DNA from: DATIHT01 sp964348615 | GTDB lineage: Bacteria > Patescibacteriota > Microgenomatia > Curtissbacterales > GWA2-41-24 | Direction of reading: 5' to 3' | DNA length: 12,611 nucleotides | Assembly (NCBI GenBank): GCA_964348615.1 | Contig: CAYGDE010000019.1 | Span: 1 to 12,611 of the forward strand | Notes under the pieces: model-generated | Databases searched by the model: none | Told to the model about the DNA's origin: nothing | What the model saw: the letters and a program-made list of their open reading frames with translations, nothing else | Shown here: one piece after another, positions 1 through 6,035 of the stretch | Position numbering within the stretch: the first letter of the stretch is position 1 | Layout of the letters: every line of letters begins with the position of its first letter | Translations under genes and position numbers: made by a program

Positions 1-618
1 TCTTATAATTTCAAGGATATTTCCCAGGGAGAAATAGATGGGGCGCTTTTGGCAATTACACCGGTAAGGTTTTTAATTTCCAACCCGCTTTTTATATTTA
101 TTACGTTTAAAGAAAACGTAAATTTATTTTTTCAACCTTCTGCTTTAAAAAAGAGTGAATTTAACATGATAATTGCGGGCAAAAGAGTAAAAGAGGCATA
201 TTTGCTTTCGCAAGAGAGTGATTTTGACAACAGCGCCAGAACTCTAAAGTTGTATAGCGACAGACTTGGTAAAATGACAAGCCAGCTAGAAAAAGCTAGG
301 TCGCAAAATCAGGATATATCAAAAACCATAGGTGTTTTTGCAAACAATTTGGGAGACCAGGAAATACTGCTGGCTGCAATTTTACAAATGTCAAAAGACA
401 AAAACAATGATTTTTCCACAAGTACTAATTTTTCCCTTGCTGTTACAAAATATATTGAGGCTGTTTGGATTTTGAATAATATTTCACCGGGTATAAAAGA
501 TAGATATAGCCTGACCAAGGAAGCAAGTCAGGAAGCAGCCCCTGTGCCAACACCCACCCCAACACCGTTTTTACAAGAAGGGTCGTCTTCAGTAAAACTA
601 AGACGAATCATCTATTAG
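1..618 (+). CDS. DUF5667-like protein, 3' part of gene
   Basis: The reading frame is open from the first base, so the gene begins upstream and the window shows only its last 205 residues. A TTG at 49 could be read as a start, but nothing supports it over read-through from outside. The segment of about 40 residues beginning TPVRFLISNPLF and including FKENVNLFF resembles the start of DUF5667 domains, which usually read like 'pgSplYplKrakEnvql' followed by amphipathic helices. The rest is helical and rich in Lys, Glu, Gln and Ser, with no enzyme motif that I can see. The C-terminus has a short Pro-Thr linker (PTPTPTP) and a basic end. Proteins of this type in CPR genomes are often exported or membrane-anchored and of unknown function. 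The gene converges on hppA with 30 bases between the stops. The family call is by eye and moderate; no function can be assigned. Confidence 0.6.
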   Translation, partial: SYNFKDISQGEIDGALLAITPVRFLISNPLFIFITFKENVNLFFQPSALKKSEFNMIIAGKRVKEAYLLSQESDFDNSARTLKLYSDRLGKMTSQLEKARSQNQDISKTIGVFANNLGDQEILLAAILQMSKDKNNDFSTSTNFSLAVTKYIEAVWILNNISPGIKDRYSLTKEASQEAAPVPTPTPTPFLQEGSSSVKLRRIIY

Positions 619-648
619 TTTAAGAGTTGCCAGTTTCCAGAGACCAGT

Positions 649-2688
649 TTAGATTAGGAATGGGATAAGTAGGAGCGCAACGATGTTGATGATCTTGATC
701 ATCGGATTAATGGCTGGGCCGGCAGTATCCTTATATGGGTCTCCTACTGTGTCCCCGGTAACTGCCGCTTTGTGGGCTTCCGAACCTTTACCCCCAAAGT
801 TTCCTGATTCTATGTATTTTTTAGCATTGTCCCAGGCTGCGCCGCCAGTTGTCATAGACAGTGCCACAAATATACCTGAAACGATTGACCCGATTAAAAG
901 CCCGCCGAGAACTTTAATACCCGCATCCGGGGAAACTAGTTTGGAAAATCCGACTCCTACAATAATTGGCGCAAGGACCGGAATTAAGGCTGGGACTATC
1001 ATTAGCTTAAGTGCCTTTTGGGTAACAATATCTACTGCCTTATCGTACTGCGGTTTAGATTTGCCAGAAAGTATGCCCGGTATTTGCTTAAATTGTCTCC
1101 TGACTTCGTCAACAACTGCTGCACCTGCTATTCCAACGGCTTCCATTGCATAAGATGCAAACAAAAATGGCAAAGATGCCCCGATCAGAAGACCAACCAA
1201 AACAGTAGGGTCGGAAAGAGAGAAAACAACGTTAAAACCTAATGCTTGTAATTCTTGCGTGTACGAGGCAAACAAAACGAGAGCAGCAAGTGCTGCAGAA
1301 GCTATGGCATAGCCCTTGGTAATTGCCTTTGTTGTATTACCAACTGCATCTAGTGGATCCGTTATATCCCTAACCGATTTTTCTAAATTAGCCATTTCGG
1401 CAATTCCGCCTGCGTTGTCGGTTATTGGACCATAAGCGTCTATTGCAACAATTATCCCTGTTAAAGAGAGCATAGAAACTGCAGCAATTGCGATACCGTA
1501 AAGACCAGCCAGTGCAAATGATATTAAGATTCCAACTGAAATTAAAACAACTGGGAAAAATGTAGACCTAAGAGAAATGGCAAGACCGGCAATCATGTTG
1601 GTAGCATGGCCAGTTGTCGAAGCTTGGGCAATATGCTGAACTGGTTTAAATTTAGTTGCTGTGTAATATTCTGTAATTAGAACTATACCGATTGTTACAA
1701 AAATTCCTACAAGCGAAGAAATGTAAATATTGAAAGGGTCAAAAACGCCATTGGCGTTGGTCATAATCATTGTCGCAGGGTAAAAACCTAGAGCACTGAG
1801 GGCTGCTGCTGTTACTAAACCTATGTAGAGTGCACCCATTATACTTTTGTTTCTTGGAAGTTTTACAAAAAGAGTAGCAATTATCGTTGCGACTACCCCA
1901 ACCGCCCCTAAGACCATTGGGTATAGAATTGCACCTTGCGAGTTCGGGAAAAGAAGATTCCCGAGCAGCATAGCAGCAATTAGGGTTACTGCGTAAGTTT
2001 CAAAAAGATCAGCTGCCATACCGGCACAATCGCCTACATTGTCGCCAACATTATCAGCAATAACGGCTGGGTTTCGTGGGTCATCTTCTGGAATTCCTGC
2101 TTCTGCTTTACCTACAAGATCTGCTCCAACATCTGCACCTTTTGTAAAAATTCCGCCACCAAGCCTTGCAAAGATTGAAATCAACGAACCCCCAAAGCCT
2201 AAACCTACAAGACCAGAAACATCTCCTGTTGCACCAAAAAAACCAGCAACTGAAAGAAGGGCAAGACCTGCAACCAAAAGGCCTGTTACAGATCCTCCTG
2301 CAAAAGCAACAGACAGAGCTTTGGCAAGACCGCTTTTTGCTGCCTCTGCTGTTCTTACATTTGCTCTTACAGAAATATTCATTCCTATAAAACCTGAGGC
2401 GGCAGAAGCTACTGCACCTACAAGAAATCCTATCGCGGTTTGTAGGGAAATAAAGTAAGCAAGGGCGGCAAATATGACTACTGCAACTGCAGCGATTACT
2501 GAATATTGTCTTTGAAGATATGCAGATGCGCCTTCTGCGATTGCGTCTGCAATTTGGCGCATTTTTGGCGTTCCTGCAGGAAGCGAATTAATTTTGAATG
2601 ATAAGATCACACCATATAAAATCGCCGTGGTTGCGGACGCTAGGGCGAAAGGCAGACCAAGTGCAGGGTTAAGATTTATTATGTCCAC
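649..2688 (-). CDS. hppA: Membrane-bound H+-translocating pyrophosphatase, K+-independent type
   Basis: Integral membrane pump that splits pyrophosphate into two phosphates and moves protons across the cytoplasmic membrane. The 679-residue product is full length for the family and has about 16 hydrophobic segments. Active-site motifs are intact: DVGADLVGK at 186-194, the acidic DNVGDNVGD at 212-220, and GDTVGDPYKDTAGP near the C-terminus (645-658). In GNTTKAITKG, Lys454 and Thr457 occupy the two positions that separate the subfamilies; K+-dependent enzymes have Ala and Gly there, so this one should not need potassium. That rule is known from the family; the proton specificity follows from it. 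The start is GTG at 2688: an in-frame stop lies shortly upstream and no ATG or TTG intervenes. An AAGGA lies 13 bases before the GTG, too far for a typical Shine-Dalgarno, while a -10-like box sits 9 bases before it. The gene follows lon after 80 bases and probably has its own promoter. Confidence 0.96.
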   Translation of the reverse strand: MDIINLNPALGLPFALASATTAILYGVILSFKINSLPAGTPKMRQIADAIAEGASAYLQRQYSVIAAVAVVIFAALAYFISLQTAIGFLVGAVASAASGFIGMNISVRANVRTAEAAKSGLAKALSVAFAGGSVTGLLVAGLALLSVAGFFGATGDVSGLVGLGFGGSLISIFARLGGGIFTKGADVGADLVGKAEAGIPEDDPRNPAVIADNVGDNVGDCAGMAADLFETYAVTLIAAMLLGNLLFPNSQGAILYPMVLGAVGVVATIIATLFVKLPRNKSIMGALYIGLVTAAALSALGFYPATMIMTNANGVFDPFNIYISSLVGIFVTIGIVLITEYYTATKFKPVQHIAQASTTGHATNMIAGLAISLRSTFFPVVLISVGILISFALAGLYGIAIAAVSMLSLTGIIVAIDAYGPITDNAGGIAEMANLEKSVRDITDPLDAVGNTTKAITKGYAIASAALAALVLFASYTQELQALGFNVVFSLSDPTVLVGLLIGASLPFLFASYAMEAVGIAGAAVVDEVRRQFKQIPGILSGKSKPQYDKAVDIVTQKALKLMIVPALIPVLAPIIVGVGFSKLVSPDAGIKVLGGLLIGSIVSGIFVALSMTTGGAAWDNAKKYIESGNFGGKGSEAHKAAVTGDTVGDPYKDTAGPAINPMIKIINIVALLLIPFLI

Positions 2689-2697
2689 AATGTGGGT

Positions 2698-2727
2698 ATT
2701 ATCCTTGATTTTTTATAGAAAAATCAA
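2698..2727 (-). promoter_or_regulatory. Candidate promoter of hppA, giving a leaderless or near-leaderless mRNA
   Basis: On the minus strand a TTGATT (-35-like, 2722-2727) is followed after 18 bases by GATAAT (-10-like, 5 of 6 consensus, 2698-2703). Only 9 bases separate this box from the GTG start of hppA, so transcription would begin within about three bases of the start codon. The same GGATAAT plus 9 bases precedes the csoR-like gene. The elements are read by eye; AT-rich spacers produce such matches by chance. Confidence 0.45.
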
Positions 2728-2730
2728 GGA
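2702..2730 (-). repeat. Perfect 12-bp inverted repeat between lon and hppA
   Basis: The arms 2702-2713 and 2719-2730 are exact reverse complements (12 bp) with a 5-base loop. In the minus-strand transcript the downstream arm contains AAGGA, the only Shine-Dalgarno-like stretch ahead of hppA. No run of U follows on either strand, so this is not a standard intrinsic terminator. It could be a processing or stability hairpin after lon, a structure that hides the hppA start region in read-through transcripts, or a protein-binding palindrome over the hppA promoter. Confidence 0.6.
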
Positions 2731-2742
2731 ATTAAAAATTCC

Positions 2743-2774
2743 AATTAGAATTTAGCATTTTTGAATTTCTAATT
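2743..2774 (-). repeat. AT-rich imperfect inverted repeat at the lon stop codon
   Basis: The arms 2743-2753 and 2764-2774 pair at 10 of 11 positions around a 10-base loop and include the lon stop codon (2769-2771). It is almost entirely A/T, so a weak hairpin at best. Together with the stronger palindrome at 2702-2730 it may mark the 3' end of the lon message. There is no T-tract directly after it that would make it a convincing terminator. Confidence 0.3.
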
Positions 2775-5186
2775 TGCCGCTTGGGGAACAGCAAATTTTT
2801 CGGTCGTTTTTTCTACTTTTGGCTCTTCGGTTTGTTTCTCTTTTGGTAATGATTTTGTTAAAGCTACCTTAAGGACTTCGTCCATGTGGGATGCAAAAAT
2901 AAACTGCATATCGCGCTTTACATTTTTTGGAACATCTTCTAAGTCTTTGGCGTTATCTTTTGGCATAATAACGGTAGTTAGCCCTGCGCGGTGAGCAGCA
3001 AGCACCTTTTCTTTAACTCCACCGATTTCTAAAACCCTTCCTCTTAAGGTTACTTCTCCGGTCATTCCGACTTCTCTTCTGGTTGGAATCTTGATTAAAG
3101 CTGAAACTAGCGCAGTGGTAAGTGCCGTACCTGCAGATGGCCCGTCTTTTGGCACTGCGCCTTCGGGCACATGAATATGAACGTCTATTTTACTTGCGAA
3201 ATTTTCGGCAAGGCCCAATACTTTTGCCCGGGACCTGACATAAGACATTGCAGCTTGGGCGGATTCTTTCATTACATCACCCAACTGGCCGGTTAGGATT
3301 AGTTGGCCTTTACCAGGCATAACGTTAACTTCGATAAATAAGATGCCACCACCAACTGCTGTGACATACAACCCGGTCGACATGCCCACTGTGTCTTTAG
3401 TTTCTGCCAGTAAATTGCTGAATTTGTGTTGACCTAGGTAGCTTGGAATTTGCCTTGGCGAAATTATGATTTTCTTTTGGTCCTTTTTATTTGAAGCGAA
3501 CTTCTTGGCAACTTTTCTAAGTATAGTTGCAATTTCCCGTTCTAATTCCCGGACTCCTGCTTCCCTGGTATAGCGGGAAATGACTTCCCGAATGGCGCTA
3601 TCTGTAAATTCGACTTTTTGTGCATTTAGCCCATGTGCTTCTACCTGTTTTTTAATTAAGAATTTTTTGGCAATGTGAAATTTCTCTTCTTCTGTGTAAC
3701 CCGCGTAATTAATTATTTCTAACCTATCACGAAGTGCAGGCGGAATAGTGTCTAAAACATTGGCTGTTGTTATGAACATTACATCGGAAAGATCGTATGG
3801 TACTTCCAGGTAGTGGTCGGAAAAAGCATTATTTTGCTCCGGGTCTAGTGCTTCCAGAAGCGCCGATGACGGATCTCCGCGAAAATCTGTGCCGATTTTA
3901 TCGATTTCGTCAAGCATAAAAACTGGGTTTTTGGTTCCAGCATTTTTTATTCCCTGGATAATTCTTCCTGGCATTGCACCAACATAAGTTCTGCGGTGTC
4001 CACGAATTTCCGCTTCGTCATGAATTCCACCAAGAGATACCCTTATGAATTTACGCCCCAAGGCGCGGGCAATTGATTTTCCAACGGATGTTTTACCCAC
4101 TCCGGGCGGACCTGCAAAACAAAGGATTGGACCGCGGATTTTACCGACTAATTTGTGAACAGCTAAATATTCTAAAATTCTTTCTTTTACTTTTGGTAAA
4201 CCATAATGGTCTTCGTCTAAAATTTTTGCTGCTTCGTCTACATCGGCATGTTTTTTGTCTTTAACTTTCCATGGAAGATCGACCAACCATTCAAGATAGG
4301 TTCTGATATATGAAGACTCTGGGTTGTAGGAAGACATTTTGGCAAGACGAGAAAGTTCCCTCTCGGCTTTGGTTTTAACCTCTTGAGGCATTTCGGCTGC
4401 TTTAATTTTCTTCTTTAAGTCAAATATCTCCCTGCCGTCGTCGTCTTCTCCAAGTTCTTTTTCAATAGACTTCATTTTTTCTCGGAGTATTGCTTCTTTG
4501 GTGACTTTACCTACCCTTTCTTGAGTTTCTGTATCTATCTTTTGGGAAATTTCCAAAATTCTGATTTCGCGGGTTAACAGTTCTGAGAGTCTTTCTAGCC
4601 TGGTTTTGGTGTCTACCATTTCCAGGATCTGCTGTTTGTCTGAAGTTTTAAGGTCTATGGATGCTGCAATTATGTTTACTAGCTGATTTGGGTCGTCGGT
4701 TGAGAAAATATGGATTGAAGATTCAAGAGTTAGGCTTCCTCCAAGCTCACCATATTTTTTAATTTTTGCCAAGGTATTTCTAAAAAGTGCTTCAACTTCT
4801 TCGGTTTTTTGAGTAAGTTCGGGAACTTCTTCAACTTTTACTGCCAAATACGGATCGATCTGGACAAATTCCTTTAAGTAAACACGAGACATTCCTTCTA
4901 CGGCTAAGTTATACTCGTTGTCGACTTTCCAGAGCCTTCTGATAAGACCCACGGTTCCAACAGAATAAATGTCGTTTGGTGCCGGGTTTTCTACACGTGG
5001 GTTTTTTTGAGAAACGAAAACGGCCAAGCGGTCGGAGGCCCATGCGCTGTCCAAACCAAGTTTTACCTTTGGGCGGCCAACAGTTATCGGAACCATAGAT
5101 GATGGGAAAACGACTGTGTCGCGAAGAGGCACAATTGGCAGTTCGGATTTAAGTCTGGGTTTTTGAGGGTCTAGGAATATAGCCAT
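2769..5186 (-). CDS. lon: ATP-dependent Lon protease (LonA type)
   Basis: Cytoplasmic AAA+ serine protease that unfolds and degrades misfolded and regulatory proteins. At 805 residues it is full length for LonA. The order is an N-terminal substrate-binding (LAN) domain from about 15 to 215, a charged helical linker, the AAA+ module and the protease domain from about 610 to 780. Walker A is GPPGVGKT at 359-366 and Walker B ends in Asp426-Glu427 (MLDEIDK). The proteolytic dyad is Ser684 in PKDGPSAG and Lys727 in GGVKEK; their 43-residue spacing equals that of E. coli Ser679/Lys722. A charged tail of about 30 residues follows the protease fold. The start is ATG at 5186, followed directly by a normal Lon N-terminus (LPIVPLRDTVVFP); no good Shine-Dalgarno precedes it. 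A near-perfect CIRCE element overlaps the upstream promoter, pointing to HrcA control. It is separated from lgt by 83 bases, all taken up by control sequence. Confidence 0.98.
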   Translation of the reverse strand: MAIFLDPQKPRLKSELPIVPLRDTVVFPSSMVPITVGRPKVKLGLDSAWASDRLAVFVSQKNPRVENPAPNDIYSVGTVGLIRRLWKVDNEYNLAVEGMSRVYLKEFVQIDPYLAVKVEEVPELTQKTEEVEALFRNTLAKIKKYGELGGSLTLESSIHIFSTDDPNQLVNIIAASIDLKTSDKQQILEMVDTKTRLERLSELLTREIRILEISQKIDTETQERVGKVTKEAILREKMKSIEKELGEDDDGREIFDLKKKIKAAEMPQEVKTKAERELSRLAKMSSYNPESSYIRTYLEWLVDLPWKVKDKKHADVDEAAKILDEDHYGLPKVKERILEYLAVHKLVGKIRGPILCFAGPPGVGKTSVGKSIARALGRKFIRVSLGGIHDEAEIRGHRRTYVGAMPGRIIQGIKNAGTKNPVFMLDEIDKIGTDFRGDPSSALLEALDPEQNNAFSDHYLEVPYDLSDVMFITTANVLDTIPPALRDRLEIINYAGYTEEEKFHIAKKFLIKKQVEAHGLNAQKVEFTDSAIREVISRYTREAGVRELEREIATILRKVAKKFASNKKDQKKIIISPRQIPSYLGQHKFSNLLAETKDTVGMSTGLYVTAVGGGILFIEVNVMPGKGQLILTGQLGDVMKESAQAAMSYVRSRAKVLGLAENFASKIDVHIHVPEGAVPKDGPSAGTALTTALVSALIKIPTRREVGMTGEVTLRGRVLEIGGVKEKVLAAHRAGLTTVIMPKDNAKDLEDVPKNVKRDMQFIFASHMDEVLKVALTKSLPKEKQTEEPKVEKTTEKFAVPQAAN

Positions 5187-5195
5187 CTCTTGTTT

Positions 5196-5201
5196 ATTTT
5201 A
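5196..5201 (-). promoter_or_regulatory. Possible second, start-proximal -10 box of lon
   Basis: TAAAAT (5 of 6 to the -10 consensus) lies 9 bases before the lon ATG, the same spacing as the -10-like boxes before hppA and the csoR-like gene. No matching -35 hexamer sits 16-18 bases upstream. It may be a weak leaderless promoter outside CIRCE control, or a chance match in an AT-rich leader. Confidence 0.25.
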
Positions 5202-5236
5202 ACAGCTTTGACCAAATTATTTTTGGCAATGCTGAA

Positions 5237-5263
5237 TTAGCACTAGAATATCATGAGTGCTAA
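5237..5263. promoter_or_regulatory. CIRCE element (HrcA operator) upstream of lon
   Basis: The left half is TTAGCACTA (5237-5245), the right half GAGTGCTAA (5255-5263), and the spacer is exactly 9 bases. The known CIRCE consensus is TTAGCACTC, nine bases, GAGTGCTAA, so 17 of 18 conserved positions match; only the last base of the left arm differs. The element lies over the spacer and -10 region of the predicted lon promoter, the usual place for repression by HrcA. It sits about 50 bases before the lon ATG and just past the lgt stop, so lon is the evident target. No hrcA, groE or dnaK gene is in the window. Confidence 0.93.
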
Positions 5264-5273
5264 ACGATGTCAA
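5245..5273 (-). promoter_or_regulatory. Sigma-70-type promoter of lon
   Basis: A consensus -35 TTGACA (5268-5273) is separated by 17 bases from TATTCT (5245-5250; 4 of 6 to the -10 consensus). The -35 hexamer contains the TGA stop codon of lgt (5270-5272). The CIRCE element covers part of the spacer and the -10 box. Transcription would start near 5238, giving a leader of about 50 bases. Confidence 0.75.
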
Positions 5274-6031
5274 CCCCTTATTTTCCAATCTTTTTTTAGC
5301 AAAAATAGCCCGATAACAAAAGCGAGGGCTGCTAAAACTTGGGCGATTTTGACGGCACCAACCGTTGCTGTGTCGGTTCGTAAGAATTCCACAATGAAAC
5401 GGCCGATGGAATAGAAAATGAGGTAGAGGGCGAAAGTGCGGCCTCTAACAGTTGACGGTTTGGAAAGGTGCAAGAGGACGACGAAAAACACAAAATCGAT
5501 TATGGCTTCGTAGAAAAAGGTTGGGTGGAAATGGGTAGCGCTTAAAAATTGTAGGGGACGATTTTCGGGTGAGATATAAACACCCCAAGGCAGATTTGTT
5601 GGCGGTCCAAATGCCTCTTGATTAACATAGTTGCCAAAACGGCCAATGGCCTGGGCAAGAAGAACAGAGGGCGCGGCAAGATCTAAAATCGAAAGCAGAC
5701 TAATTTTTCTAACCTTAGAAACAACCCAAAAGCCTAATAATAATCCTGCAAGCGCTCCCCATATTCCAAGCCCCCCACTTGCGATTTTTAAAATGGACGC
5801 AGGGCTTTGTTGATATATTTGCCAGTAATCTAAAACATGGTAGATACGCGCACCGACCAATGCCAGAATCAGTGGCAACATAAGAAGTGGATCCTCGAAA
5901 AGCTTTGGGGGGATTTTGTAAAGGTGCGCTCTTTTTTGGGCAAGTAAATATCCTATATATATGGCCAGGGCAATAATTAAACCATACAGATGAAAAGTGA
6001 TAGGACCGATATTGATTACTTTTGGGAACAT
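5270..6031 (-). CDS. lgt: Prolipoprotein diacylglyceryl transferase
   Basis: Membrane enzyme that moves a diacylglyceryl group from phosphatidylglycerol to the lipobox cysteine of prolipoproteins, the first step of lipoprotein maturation. The 253-residue product has about seven membrane segments. The family signature is present at 130-142 (GRFGNYVNQEAFG), with Arg131, Asn134 and Glu139 in their expected places. HPTFFYEA at 169-176 and GRFIVEFLR at 210-218 match other conserved Lgt segments. The stretch that in E. coli contains the essential His103 (HGG) reads IWGALAG here, a substitution in a region that varies outside Proteobacteria. The ATG at 6031 starts a typical N-terminus (FHLYGLIIALA). 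No Shine-Dalgarno is visible, and only 4 bases separate it from the ATPase stop, so translation is probably coupled to the ATPase and lgt may ride on the metal operon. Its TGA stop lies inside the -35 box of lon. Confidence 0.95.
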   Translation of the reverse strand: MFPKVINIGPITFHLYGLIIALAIYIGYLLAQKRAHLYKIPPKLFEDPLLMLPLILALVGARIYHVLDYWQIYQQSPASILKIASGGLGIWGALAGLLLGFWVVSKVRKISLLSILDLAAPSVLLAQAIGRFGNYVNQEAFGPPTNLPWGVYISPENRPLQFLSATHFHPTFFYEAIIDFVFFVVLLHLSKPSTVRGRTFALYLIFYSIGRFIVEFLRTDTATVGAVKIAQVLAALAFVIGLFLLKKDWKIRG

Positions 6032-6035
6032 TTGA

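Noticed and set aside
49..51. TTG as start codon of the first gene
   Set aside because: The frame is open back to base 1 and the DUF5667-like part needs residues close to this point; truncation by the window edge is the simpler reading.
541..573. Pro-Thr codon repeat as a DNA tandem repeat
   Set aside because: It is a short coding linker (PTPTPTP) with imperfect base repeats, common near the ends of exported proteins.
619..648. Shared terminator between the first gene and hppA
   Set aside because: The 30-base gap contains a short direct repeat (CCAGTTT twice) but no stem followed by a T-run on either strand.
683..1153. Plus-strand ORF of 156 codons opposite hppA, and similar ORFs at 2039-2458, 7012-7335 and elsewhere
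   Set aside because: They lie antisense to well-conserved genes, have low-complexity composition and no ribosome binding site or family motif.
2702..2730. Palindrome as a Rho-independent terminator of lon
   Set aside because: The stem is AT-rich and no U-run follows it on the minus strand (the next bases read TAATACCC), nor is there a T-run on the plus strand.
5270..5272. TGA recoding (as in Gracilibacteria or SR1)
   Set aside because: TGA ends lgt at the expected place after the last membrane helix, and tryptophan and glycine codons elsewhere are standard.
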